This document shows positions 14,401 through 22,620 of a DNA stretch of 55,571 nt, piece after piece (positions within the stretch are counted from its first letter, which is position 1; every line of letters begins with the position of its first letter). The position numbers and the translations under genes were made by a program. The notes below the pieces were generated by a model. It was not told where the DNA came from. It ran no database searches and saw only the letters and a list, made by a program, of their open reading frames with translations. This DNA is from Bacillota bacterium (GTDB lineage Bacteria > Bacillota > Clostridia > Lachnospirales > Lachnospiraceae), in contig JAEYPP010000093.1 of the NCBI GenBank assembly GCA_023410575.1, positions 1 to 55,571 on the forward strand, read 5' to 3'.

Positions 14401-14432
14401 GCGCTCACTACAACGGTGGGTGCTTTCTTTTA
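14401..14432 (+). terminator. Terminator between peptide and PemK-like modules
   Basis: AGCGCTCAC pairs with GTGGGTGCT (with G-U pairs) across loop TACAACG, followed by TTCTTTTA. Bases 14433-14586 hold no gene; they are AT-rich, with a short near-tandem CTATTATCGT repeat around 14510-14540. Confidence 0.6.
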
Positions 14433-14586
14433 TATGTAATTAGTCATCTAAATAACTATTTAGAAGAGTTGTTAAATAGAAATAATAGTGTATAATATTA
14501 CATATTTCATGTTCTATTATCATCTATTATCGTCTATTATCGTATAGTTTAGTTGTGTAAATATTAATTTAATGTAATAAAATGTA

Positions 14587-14616
14587 TTGACATTTGTACG
14601 TACATTATGGTAATAT
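14587..14616 (+). promoter_or_regulatory. Promoter with a TGTACGTACA operator-like dyad
   Basis: Perfect TTGACA (14587-14592), 18-bp spacer and TAATAT (14611-14616). The spacer contains the perfect 10-bp palindrome TGTACGTACA (14595-14604). It starts the structured leader before the PemK-like gene. Confidence 0.7.
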
Positions 14617-14622
14617 ATGGGT

Positions 14623-14749
14623 AAAGATAGGTGAAGCCTATGTTTTATTTAGCCGATGAGGCTACTTACATAATAGGAGTAATTTGACCGAAGAGGTCGA
14701 CCTAATGGCAATTAGGTACAGGTTATAGAGAAATCTATAACCTTTTTTT
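14623..14749 (+). ncRNA. Structured leader RNA with terminator, type III antitoxin-like layout
   Basis: The stretch has no reading frame and consists of successive hairpins. H1 is 14627-14641 (ATAGG/CCTAT), H2 14650-14664 (TAGCC/GGCTA, loop GATGA), H3 14686-14698 (GACC/GGTC, loop GAAGA) and H4 14701-14716 (CCTAAT/ATTAGG). A perfect 9-bp terminator stem with GAAA loop (14721-14742) and seven T follow. H2 and H3 begin two 35-nt units sharing TTT..CCGA.GAGG, with compensatory changes in the stem. A promoter, repeated RNA units, terminator and PemK/MazF-fold gene in this order is the layout of type III toxin-antitoxin loci (ToxIN, AbiQ, CptIN). The repeats are far less alike than usual, so attenuation is the alternative. 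Confidence 0.5.
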
Positions 14750-14769
14750 ATGAAAGGAGTACGAAAGAA

Positions 14770-15414
14770 ATGCCATACAAAAAGTATATTCAAGCGATAA
14801 GCGAGATGAATAACTTAATTTCAAGTAGTACAGAAGATGAAATAAAGCGATATTCAGAATCAGATATTTACTGGGTTAGGAATAAATCGGTTACTGATAA
14901 GAAAGTTAAGTATCACAAAGGAGACGTATGCCAGTTTGAATTTGGAAAAAATTATATTCCAGAGATGTCTTATGAACACAGAGGACTGATAATTGGAGTT
15001 AACAATAAACTGTTATATGTATTACCAATATGTTCAAAAAGAAGTAGTAATTCTTATCATCTAGGTGCGTATCATCCAATTGATAATCCGACGTCTAGTG
15101 ATTATTATTTATTAAAAAATAGTGAGTATCCTTTTCTTAAGCATGATTCAATATTAAAACTTAATGATCTACGAACAGTAAGCATCGCTAGAAGCAAATA
15201 TAAACAAGGATCCATTAACTTAAATTCAAAGACATTTATAGAAATAGAAGAGATGACATTTAGTAAACACTTTCCAACATATTCTTATAAATATAATAAA
15301 TTAGCTGATGATTACAATATGTTATTATTAGAGAATCAGGAATTAATGAAAGCATTAGATGAATATAAGAAGACATTAGATGAAGTAGCGAGTGCTAATC
15401 AGACTCTGGAATAG
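14770..15414 (+). CDS. PemK/MazF-like toxin-family protein with C-terminal coiled coil
   Basis: In this 214-aa protein, residues ~47-160 follow the PemK/MazF (SH3-like barrel) pattern: KGDVCQFEFG, MSYEHRGLIIGV, YVLPICSKR, HDSILKLNDLRTVSIARSK. An N-terminal helical extension (~1-45) and a C-terminal coiled coil (~170-214) are additions to the basic toxin size. PemK/MazF proteins are mRNA interferases, and type III toxins share this fold. No protein antitoxin gene is beside it. Instead a terminated structured RNA lies directly upstream (14623-14749), so toxin translation would require read-through. It is the last gene before attR, a typical cargo position. Confidence 0.72.
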   Translation: MPYKKYIQAISEMNNLISSSTEDEIKRYSESDIYWVRNKSVTDKKVKYHKGDVCQFEFGKNYIPEMSYEHRGLIIGVNNKLLYVLPICSKRSSNSYHLGAYHPIDNPTSSDYYLLKNSEYPFLKHDSILKLNDLRTVSIARSKYKQGSINLNSKTFIEIEEMTFSKHFPTYSYKYNKLADDYNMLLLENQELMKALDEYKKTLDEVASANQTLE

Positions 15415-15424
15415 ACTTCATTCC

Positions 15425-15443
15425 AACGGACAATTAACGGACA
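15425..15443 (+). repeat. Probable integrase arm-type sites, attR side
   Basis: AACGGACA occurs at 15425-15432 and 15436-15443, with the same 11-bp period and orientation as the pair at 480-498. Confidence 0.6.
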
Positions 15444-15580
15444 CAATCTTGAAACGATACAAAAAGTTAGAATAAGTTACAACAATGTAATTCGACATTA
15501 GTTCATACAAGCCTTAATTTACAAGGGTTTGAAACACAGTACATGAAACGACTAAATCTAGCAAAATGAGATTTACCAAA

Positions 15581-15606
15581 TTCGATTCCCGTTATCCGCT
15601 TAATAA
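15581..15606 (+). repeat. attR core
   Basis: Identical to attL 357-382. It contains only the tRNA 3' end (T loop onward), with no tRNA 5' part before it, so this is the displaced original chromosomal 3' end. Confidence 0.92.
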
Positions 15607-15631
15607 AAATGAATATGAGAGTATAAAGAAA

Positions 15632-15667
15632 GCCTTAGAAACCAACGTTTCTAGGGCTTTCTTTATA
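15632..15667 (+). terminator. Original tRNA-Gly terminator (chromosomal copy at attR)
   Basis: A perfect 11-bp stem (15632-15642/15647-15657) with loop CAAC, followed by TTTCTTTAT. It is the counterpart of 408-436. Confidence 0.8.
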
Positions 15668-15997
15668 CTCCATTATTAGTTGATACAGTGTCTCATTTCA
15701 CATATACCACAAGGAGAAGTTAGGGAAAATATATCGGGAAATGGAAATTTGTATTTGAAGTGATTGGAATGATATAGTAATATAGTGATATATGGTGTAA
15801 TAGAAGATTAATGTATAATGTTGTCCATAATAGTGGCCTTTCAAGTCGTGTTTTTTGTGGTGTGGTAATTTCAATTATAAATGAAATAGGGACGACATTA
15901 TTTTTACTGGGAATGATGAAACTCTTTTTAATAAAAGGTTTATAAAAAGAATAGTGTAAACTTTATACTAATAATATAATTTATGGAGGAAAAAAAT
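15668..15997. other. AT-rich intergenic region without a gene
   Basis: Between attR and the sensor-like gene I see no supported ORF, RNA gene or strong promoter. The end contains AT-rich -10-like words and the ribosome site of the next gene. Confidence 0.6.
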
Positions 15998-17101
15998 ATG
16001 GCTGCTAATGAAAAGACACAGACAAGAAACGAAAAGATTCATGATAATATGAAGAAAGAGAGTTTTTTGGCGACAATTAGATTTAAAGTATTTACTTCCT
16101 TTATGGTCCCTATTATAATTATCATCCTCTTGGGGACGATATCCTATTTAAAAGCTTCAGAAATTATTGAGAGCAAATACGAGAAGTCATCAGAAGATTT
16201 AATTCACATGGCAGGCGAATGGATGAGGGCTGGTTTTAATTCTGTTCAGTCAAGTGCGAAACTGTTTGCGGATGATAGTGAAATCCAAAGGTATTCCTTC
16301 AGTGAATATGATAAGGTTCAATCATTTGTATATAAAGATCACCTTGGTAATGTATTATGTTCAAAGAAGGCGGCGGATGAATTTATTAGAAATATATATT
16401 TAATAAATCTAACTGTTGATTCTATTTCCACTGGAGAAGGCATTGATAGTGAAATTTTTAATAATTTTAAGAAAACAGACTTAGGCAAAATTCTAGATGA
16501 TAGCGAGACGGAAAAAATATGGGATGGTGAGGATGCGTTTCTTGATGAACAGTTTAATGTAAATGCGGATGATTATTCCATGAGACTGATTCAAAATGTT
16601 ACTAATTTTAATGCGTTTCTGGTTATCGATGTTAAAATAGACTTTGTGAAAAATATTCTCTCTGATATGAAATTTGACAAAACCGGTTTTCTAGGATTTG
16701 TAACCTCGGATGGAAAAGAGATTATCGATGATTCGTTAAGGCAAAAAGATCCTAGTATGGGTAAGGAAGCACTTGAATCAGAAAAAATCTTCGTAAATCA
16801 AGATTTCTATAAGGAAGCAATGGAAGGGGAAGAAGTAAGTGGTTCAAAATATGTTGATTATAAGGATGCTACCTACTTATTCCAGTATTCAAAAATTAGC
16901 GACACTGGAGCTACTATCTGTTCCTTAATGCCAAGATCAACTATAACTGGACAAGCAGATAGTATTAAGAATGCTATAATTATTATTGTCATTATAGCAT
17001 GTATTTTAACCATAGTAACGGTAACGATATTATCTTTTAGTATTAATAAAACAATTAAGAACATCATAAACAATAAAAACTTGCCTCAAAGGGAGAAATA
17101 A
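15998..17101 (+). CDS. Truncated chemoreceptor-like membrane protein (dCache-type sensor only)
   Basis: The 367-aa protein has a first membrane span at ~residues 30-52, a large extracellular dCache/PAS-like region (~55-315, including NAFLVIDVKIDFVKN and TGFLGFVTSDGKEI) and a second span (~322-345). It then stops about 20 residues later. Methyl-accepting chemotaxis proteins continue here with HAMP and signalling domains; both are missing, so it cannot signal in the usual way. ATG at 15998 is chosen because an upstream in-frame ATG at 15983 lies inside the ribosome site GGAGGA. It may be a remnant beside the insertion site or a stand-alone binding protein. Confidence 0.7.
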   Translation: MAANEKTQTRNEKIHDNMKKESFLATIRFKVFTSFMVPIIIIILLGTISYLKASEIIESKYEKSSEDLIHMAGEWMRAGFNSVQSSAKLFADDSEIQRYSFSEYDKVQSFVYKDHLGNVLCSKKAADEFIRNIYLINLTVDSISTGEGIDSEIFNNFKKTDLGKILDDSETEKIWDGEDAFLDEQFNVNADDYSMRLIQNVTNFNAFLVIDVKIDFVKNILSDMKFDKTGFLGFVTSDGKEIIDDSLRQKDPSMGKEALESEKIFVNQDFYKEAMEGEEVSGSKYVDYKDATYLFQYSKISDTGATICSLMPRSTITGQADSIKNAIIIIVIIACILTIVTVTILSFSINKTIKNIINNKNLPQREK

Positions 17102-17234
17102 AGGTTTGAAATCAGTCGTAGTTAGAAAAGAGTCCAGTATCATTTAGATATTTCTAGATTTGGTCGATAAATGTATTATACATTACTTAATGTTTGAGTA
17201 AATGTATGGTGTGACTGTTCTTTGGAGGCGAATG

Positions 17235-18281
17235 ATGATATCAATCTGTATAATTGTAAAAAATGATTTTGATAATATGGAGAAGTGTTTAAGCTTGCTT
17301 AAGCATTTGGGATATGAAATTGTTGTTGTAGATACAGGTTCAACTGACAATACAATAGCAGTTTCCAAGAAGTATACGAATTTGGTTTATGAATTTATAT
17401 GGTGTAATGATTTTAGCGCTGCAAGAAATTATGCGATTTTAAAAGCAAGTAATCCATATATATTGATGGTTGACAGTGATGAGATGTTAGTTGACTTTGA
17501 TAAAAAGGAGTTAGAAAGATTAGTAATCCAAAATCCAACAGGTATTGGACGAATTCATCGTAATAATCCATTTGAACGTAATGGAAATCAGTTCATTGGA
17601 AAAGAGTTAGTCAATCGCTTATTTCCAAAAGATCTCTTTCATTATGAAGGAAAAGTTCATGAGCAATTAGTGGCAAATAAAGGGGGGATGGTAGAATCTT
17701 ATGAGGTACCACTGACCTTTTTTCATGAGGGCTATAATGGTACTTATGAACAACGAATAGCAAAGGCTGAGCGGAATATCAAGCTATTAGATGAGATGTT
17801 ATCTGAAAATAAACAGGATACCTATATATTATATCAATTAGGTAAAAGTTATTACTTTAAGCAGTGTTATCAGCAAGCAGTAGAGTATTTTGAACAGGCC
17901 TTTCAATATGATCTAAATCCTAAATTGGAATATGTAATTGATATGATCGAAGTATATGGATATGCGTTAATTAATGCGAAACAATACGAGAAAGCATTAG
18001 GATTAGAAAATTTATCAGATGATTTTGGTAATACAGCAGATTTTAATTTTTTACTTGGCTTAATTTATCAAGAAAATGCAAGATTTGATCAGGCAGTTGG
18101 ACATTATTTGAAGGCAACACAGTATAATGATGCAAGGATGGATGGGGTAAACGGCTATTTAGCTTTTTATAATATTGGTGTTATTTTTGAGTGCCTTGGG
18201 TTAAAAGACAAGGCTATTCAGCATTATAAGAAATGCGGTGATTACAAAAAAGCAATGGAAGGCATCAACCGCTGCCAATAA
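17235..18281 (+). CDS. Family 2 glycosyltransferase with TPR repeats (first copy)
   Basis: The 348-aa protein has a GT-A fold glycosyltransferase (~1-230) with ISICIIVKND at the start, VVDTGSTDNT (nucleotide-sugar site) and metal-binding MVDSDEM (~80). TPR-like helical repeats follow (AVEYFEQAFQYDLNPK, AVGHYLKATQYNDAR). Such proteins add sugars to polypeptides or assemble short glycans in the cytoplasm. The start at 17235 gives six bases from GGAGG; 17232 is possible. It shares family and layout with 21586-22617. Confidence 0.85.
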   Translation: MISICIIVKNDFDNMEKCLSLLKHLGYEIVVVDTGSTDNTIAVSKKYTNLVYEFIWCNDFSAARNYAILKASNPYILMVDSDEMLVDFDKKELERLVIQNPTGIGRIHRNNPFERNGNQFIGKELVNRLFPKDLFHYEGKVHEQLVANKGGMVESYEVPLTFFHEGYNGTYEQRIAKAERNIKLLDEMLSENKQDTYILYQLGKSYYFKQCYQQAVEYFEQAFQYDLNPKLEYVIDMIEVYGYALINAKQYEKALGLENLSDDFGNTADFNFLLGLIYQENARFDQAVGHYLKATQYNDARMDGVNGYLAFYNIGVIFECLGLKDKAIQHYKKCGDYKKAMEGINRCQ

Positions 18282-18353
18282 CAATGATAATGAAATCTAA
18301 CGAGAGATGAGTTATAATATACATGTTTGAATATGTCGAATGGTGAGGACAAG

Positions 18354-19277
18354 ATGAAAAAGATATATATTACAGGTTTAGCTGGAATGCTTGGGTGTAA
18401 TCTGGCTTTTCTATTACGAGAGCATTATCTCGTGTATGGGGTAGATATAGTTGAAGTAAATATGCCAGGAATCGAGTCTTGTGTTTATGATATATTAGAC
18501 GAAAAGCTCGTTCGAGAACAATTAATGAAAATTCGGCCAGATGTTGTCATACATACGGTTGCTTCAGTCAATGTAGATTTGTGTGAGATACATAAGGAGT
18601 TTGCAAAGAAGCTTAATGCAACATCTACGAAAATAATGGCAGATGTTTGTAATCAACTTGGAGCTAAACTCATTTATATATCAACGGATGCAGTATTTGA
18701 TCCGATTATGAATCGATTAAGTAAAGAAGCAGATGAGGTGAGCCCTAAAAATGAATATGCTAGAACTAAGTTATTGGGTGAAACGTATACATTACAATAC
18801 GCAGAAAACCTAGTGCTTCGTACGAATATCTATGGATTTAATATTCAAAAAAAGAATAGTTTTGGTGAATGGATATTAAGTAGTTTATTAAATGATGAAA
18901 CTCTCTCGATGTTTGACGATATTTATTTTTCACCGATTCTTGTCAATGAGCTAGCAACGGTGATACATCTGTGTATCAATAAAGAATTATGTGGATTATA
19001 TCATGCATGTGGTACTGGAGCTGTGAATAAATATGAGTTTGCTATGACATTAAAGGATGAGTTTCACCTAACATCAGGAGAAGTGATTCAAAGTAGTAGC
19101 GATTCCTATGCATTTAAAGCGCCACGTTCCAAGTTTATGGGAATGTCGAATCAAAAAATTAGTGATGAGCTCAACCTTAGGATACGTACGCCAAAGGAGA
19201 GCATTGTATATTTTAGAGAATTGTATGAACAAAATTATCAGGAAGAACTAAAGCAATTTGGGGGAATACAAGAATGA
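18354..19277 (+). CDS. RmlD-like NAD(P)-dependent sugar reductase (SDR)
   Basis: The 307-aa protein has a Rossmann nucleotide site TGLAGMLG near the N-terminus, an STDAVFD strand and catalytic YARTK, the RmlD/dTDP-4-dehydrorhamnose reductase pattern. It would reduce a 4-keto group on a nucleotide-linked sugar. No other rhamnose genes are present, so its substrate may belong to the nonulosonate or glycan pathway here. The start at 18354 (MKKIYITG) follows GGTGAGG. It overlaps NeuB by four bases. Confidence 0.8.
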   Translation: MKKIYITGLAGMLGCNLAFLLREHYLVYGVDIVEVNMPGIESCVYDILDEKLVREQLMKIRPDVVIHTVASVNVDLCEIHKEFAKKLNATSTKIMADVCNQLGAKLIYISTDAVFDPIMNRLSKEADEVSPKNEYARTKLLGETYTLQYAENLVLRTNIYGFNIQKKNSFGEWILSSLLNDETLSMFDDIYFSPILVNELATVIHLCINKELCGLYHACGTGAVNKYEFAMTLKDEFHLTSGEVIQSSSDSYAFKAPRSKFMGMSNQKISDELNLRIRTPKESIVYFRELYEQNYQEELKQFGGIQE

Positions 19278-20341
19278 ATATAAAGATTGGAAATACGGTG
19301 ATTACAAAGGATGGAAAACCCTATTTTATTGCAGATATCGCAGCAAATCATGATGGAAGTTTAGAACGTGCCTTACAATTAATTGAATTAGCCAAAGAGG
19401 CTGGAGCTGATGTGGCGAAGTTTCAGAATTTTAAGGCAAAGACAATTGTAAGTCGTAACGGATTTGACACGATGAAGCGAATGTCTCATCAAGCAGCATG
19501 GACAAAGTCTGTATTTGAAGTATACGAGGATGCAAGTATTTCAGATGATTGGACTGAACGTCTAAAGGAAAAATGCGACGAAGTTGGGATTGAGTATATG
19601 ACAAGCCCATATGACTTTGAAGCAATTGATTTAGCAGACCGTTATGTGAATGCATATAAGATTGGTTCTGGTGATATCACTTGGATAGAGATTCTAGAGT
19701 ATATGGCTAAAAAGGGAAAGCCAGTTTTATTAGCCACAGGTGCTTCTAGCTTGGAGGATGTGAAGCGAGCTTATGACTCGATACGAAAGTATACGAATCA
19801 AATTGTTTTAATGCAATGCAATACGAATTATACCGCTAGTATTGACAATTTTCATTGTATTAATTTAAATGTATTAAATACGTACAAGGAGTTATTCCCT
19901 GATTGCATTCTAGGCTTATCCGATCATACCTTTGGGCATACAACCGTGTTAGGGGCGTTAGCTTTGGGAGCACGTGTATTCGAAAAACATTTTACGGATG
20001 ATAACCTTCGAGATGGTCCAGATCATAAGTTTGCAATGAATCCTGTGACATTTAAAGAGATGGTAAATCAGGCAAATCTTCTTTATGAGGCAATGGGAGA
20101 TGGAGTGAAGAAGATTGAAAAGAATGAAGTTGATTCCGCAGTCGTACAACGTCGCTCACTTTATTATACAAGAGATTTAAAACAAGGAGAAATAGTTAAT
20201 AAAGAGGATTTGTTTCCATTACGTCCAATTAAAGTAGACGGAATCCCTCCTTATGAGATAGAAAAGTTAGTTGGTAAGAGACTAAAAGTTGGTGTAAGGA
20301 AAGATACACATATTCGATGGGAGGATGTAACGAATGCTTAG
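19274..20341 (+). CDS. NeuB-family nonulosonic acid synthase
   Basis: The 355-aa protein condenses phosphoenolpyruvate with a six-carbon amino sugar to form a sialic-, legionaminic- or pseudaminic-type acid. The TIM-barrel shows IADIAANHDGSLERA, AKFQNFKA, EYMTSPYDFEA, KIGSGDITW, LATGAS, GLSDHTFG and EKHFTDDN. An antifreeze-like SAF domain ends it (~295-355, RRSLYYTRDLKQGE). The exact sugar cannot be set from sequence alone. Its start overlaps the reductase gene and its end overlaps the GNAT gene, so the cluster is tightly coupled. Confidence 0.9.
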   Translation: MNIKIGNTVITKDGKPYFIADIAANHDGSLERALQLIELAKEAGADVAKFQNFKAKTIVSRNGFDTMKRMSHQAAWTKSVFEVYEDASISDDWTERLKEKCDEVGIEYMTSPYDFEAIDLADRYVNAYKIGSGDITWIEILEYMAKKGKPVLLATGASSLEDVKRAYDSIRKYTNQIVLMQCNTNYTASIDNFHCINLNVLNTYKELFPDCILGLSDHTFGHTTVLGALALGARVFEKHFTDDNLRDGPDHKFAMNPVTFKEMVNQANLLYEAMGDGVKKIEKNEVDSAVVQRRSLYYTRDLKQGEIVNKEDLFPLRPIKVDGIPPYEIEKLVGKRLKVGVRKDTHIRWEDVTNA

Positions 20342-20867
20342 AGGAGATAAGGTTTATCTTGTACCAATTGAACGTGAAGATTTAGAAGTATTACGTACTT
20401 GGAGAAATCAGCCAAACTTTCGTAAATACTTTCGCGAATATAGAGAGATTAGTAAAGATATGCAAGAGAAATGGTATGAGACAAAAGTGTTAGGTGATCC
20501 ATCTACGATTATGTTTGCCATTCGCAGTACAAAGGATGATTCTTTGTTAGGGTGTTGTGGGTTGTGCTATATCAGCTGGGTACATCGAAACGCTGATTTA
20601 TCTTTGTATATCGGTTATGAGAATGCTTATATTGATAATGAGGGATTTGCCAAAGAGGCTTGCCAACTTATGTTTGCATATGGTTATGATGAGCTTGGCT
20701 TAAGAAAAATTTGGACTGAAATTTATGAGTTTGATACACCGAAATTTAAATTATATACAGAATTAGGATTTCATCAGGATGGGTTGTTACGAGATCAATA
20801 TTTTTTTGAGGGACGTTTTTGGAATTCAAGAATGTTATCTTTATTGAGTGATGAATTCAAACGCTAA
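20334..20867 (+). CDS. GNAT N-acetyltransferase, possibly PseH-like
   Basis: The 177-aa RimJ/RimL-type acetyltransferase covers the GNAT fold: LRTWRNQPNFRKYFRE at the start, central beta strands with LLGCCGL, the acetyl-CoA region around NEGFAKEACQLMFAYG, and KLYTELGFHQDG near the end. Between NeuB and NeuA genes such enzymes often acetylate the amino-sugar precursor (PseH in the pseudaminic pathway). It overlaps neuB by eight bases. Confidence 0.8.
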   Translation: MLRGDKVYLVPIEREDLEVLRTWRNQPNFRKYFREYREISKDMQEKWYETKVLGDPSTIMFAIRSTKDDSLLGCCGLCYISWVHRNADLSLYIGYENAYIDNEGFAKEACQLMFAYGYDELGLRKIWTEIYEFDTPKFKLYTELGFHQDGLLRDQYFFEGRFWNSRMLSLLSDEFKR

Positions 20868-20877
20868 GGAGGAAAGA

Positions 20878-21570
20878 ATGAGCATTTTAGCTATTATACC
20901 AGCTCGTGGTGGAAGTAAAAGAATTCCGAAAAAGAATATAAAGGAGTTTTGTGGAAAACCAATCATAACATATTCCATTGATGCAGCCCTAACAGCCAAT
21001 ATCTTTACAGAGGTTATGGTATCTACAGACGATGAAGCAATTGCGGATATTGCAAGCAAAGCAGGTGCGAAAGTTCCATTTATGAGAGGAAAGGAAGCTT
21101 CTAGCGATTTTGCAACAACGGCTGATGTTTTACTAGAGGTTCTTATGATGTATGAACAACAAGGAATCATTTTTGATGAGGTGTGTTGTATCTACCCAAC
21201 AGCACCATTCGTAACAGGAGAGAAGTTAAAGAAAGGATATGAATTGTTAAAGGAAGGGGATTCGGTAATGCCTGTCGTAAAGTACTCTTATCCAATTCAG
21301 AGATCGATTCATATCAAAGATAATTTGGTATATATGAACTGTCCGGAATATGTAAATACACGTTCACAGGATCTCGAGGATATGTATCATGATTGCGGAC
21401 AATTTTATTTTCTAAAAGTAGAGGCACTTAAGAAGACAAAAGCATTGTTTACGAGTCAAACAGTTCCAATGGTTATGTCAGACCTTGAAGTTCAGGATAT
21501 TGACCATATAGAGGACTGGGAGATAGCTGAGATGAAATACAAATTATTTCAAAAAAACTTACCGATGTAG
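20878..21570 (+). CDS. CMP-nonulosonic acid cytidylyltransferase (NeuA/PseF family)
   Basis: The 230-aa enzyme activates the nonulosonic acid with CTP. The signature IPARGGSKRIPKKN is at the N-terminus, followed by STDDEAIADIA, CCIYPTAPF and DCGQFYF. The length is that of single-domain enzymes without the esterase tail. ATG at 20878 sits behind AAGGAGG; an in-frame ATG at 20848 lies inside the previous gene and has no ribosome site. Confidence 0.88.
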   Translation: MSILAIIPARGGSKRIPKKNIKEFCGKPIITYSIDAALTANIFTEVMVSTDDEAIADIASKAGAKVPFMRGKEASSDFATTADVLLEVLMMYEQQGIIFDEVCCIYPTAPFVTGEKLKKGYELLKEGDSVMPVVKYSYPIQRSIHIKDNLVYMNCPEYVNTRSQDLEDMYHDCGQFYFLKVEALKKTKALFTSQTVPMVMSDLEVQDIDHIEDWEIAEMKYKLFQKNLPM

Positions 21571-21585
21571 GAGGAAGGATTACCG

Positions 21586-22617
21586 ATGATTACAATATCA
21601 GCATGTCTAATCGTGAAAGATGAAGAAGTGGTTTTAGCACGTTGTTTGGAATGTTTGAAATCAATTGTAGATGAGATCATTATTGTTGATACTGGGTCAA
21701 CGGATCGAACGAAAGTAATTGCACAGCAGTATACTGATAAAATATATGATTTTCAATGGGTGAATGATTTTTCTAAAGCACGAAATTATTCTTTTTCCAA
21801 AGCAACCATGGACTATATCTATGTCGCTGATGCTGATGAAGTAATTGATGAAGAAAACATTCATAAATTTCTTGAATTAAAGAGATCTTTAATTGAGGAT
21901 ATTGAAATCGTTCAGATGTATTATGCAAACCAACTGGATTTCAATACCACCTATAATTATGATCAAGAATATCGACCTAAGCTATATAAGAGATTACGGC
22001 AATTTACATGGGTGGATCAGATCCACGAATCCGTTCGTTTAGAGCCAGTTATCTATGACAGTGATATTATTATATTACATAAGCCTATTTGTAACCATGC
22101 AAATCGTGATTTTTCTATCTTCCAGCATATGATACAACGTGGTGAGATTTTGTCCACAAAACTCATTAAAATGTATGCAAGAGAATTATTTATTGCAGGT
22201 ACTGAGCAGGATTTTGTGAAGGCGTATCCTTATTTTTATGATTTAGTGGAGAATCGTAATCTTGAGGAAGAGGTACTAAAGCAGTGCCAGTGTGTTATTG
22301 CTCGTGCTGCTAGAATTCAGAAAAATGATAGTGCATTTTTTCAAATGTGTTTAAAAAACGTTGCACTTGAAAAATCTTCAGCAGAAATATGTTGTGAATT
22401 AGGAGAGTATTATTTGTTATTGGGGAATGCAAAAGAGGCAAGTATTTGGTTCTATAATGCAGCATATGAGACAACTGCAGAGCTCAATATTCACTATCAG
22501 GGTGATATTCCACTGCTAGGATTGAGTCGCTGTTATGAAATGTTAGGAAATGTCAAAGAGTCAGAAGCTTATAAAAAGTTATGTGAGTCATGGATGAATG
22601 AAAATGAGGGGCGATAA
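21586..22617 (+). CDS. Family 2 glycosyltransferase with TPR repeats (second copy)
   Basis: The 343-aa protein is arranged like 17235-18281: ISACLIVKDEE, IVDTGSTDRT, metal site VADADEVID (~85), then helical repeats (AEICCELGEYYLLLGNAKEA). WVDQIHESVR with the following His (~145) is typical of this SunS-like/TPR group. Two copies flanking the sugar-synthesis genes suggest both act on the same surface polymer or protein. It ends three bases before the Maf-like gene. Confidence 0.85.
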   Translation: MITISACLIVKDEEVVLARCLECLKSIVDEIIIVDTGSTDRTKVIAQQYTDKIYDFQWVNDFSKARNYSFSKATMDYIYVADADEVIDEENIHKFLELKRSLIEDIEIVQMYYANQLDFNTTYNYDQEYRPKLYKRLRQFTWVDQIHESVRLEPVIYDSDIIILHKPICNHANRDFSIFQHMIQRGEILSTKLIKMYARELFIAGTEQDFVKAYPYFYDLVENRNLEEEVLKQCQCVIARAARIQKNDSAFFQMCLKNVALEKSSAEICCELGEYYLLLGNAKEASIWFYNAAYETTAELNIHYQGDIPLLGLSRCYEMLGNVKESEAYKKLCESWMNENEGR

Positions 22618-22620
22618 AGG

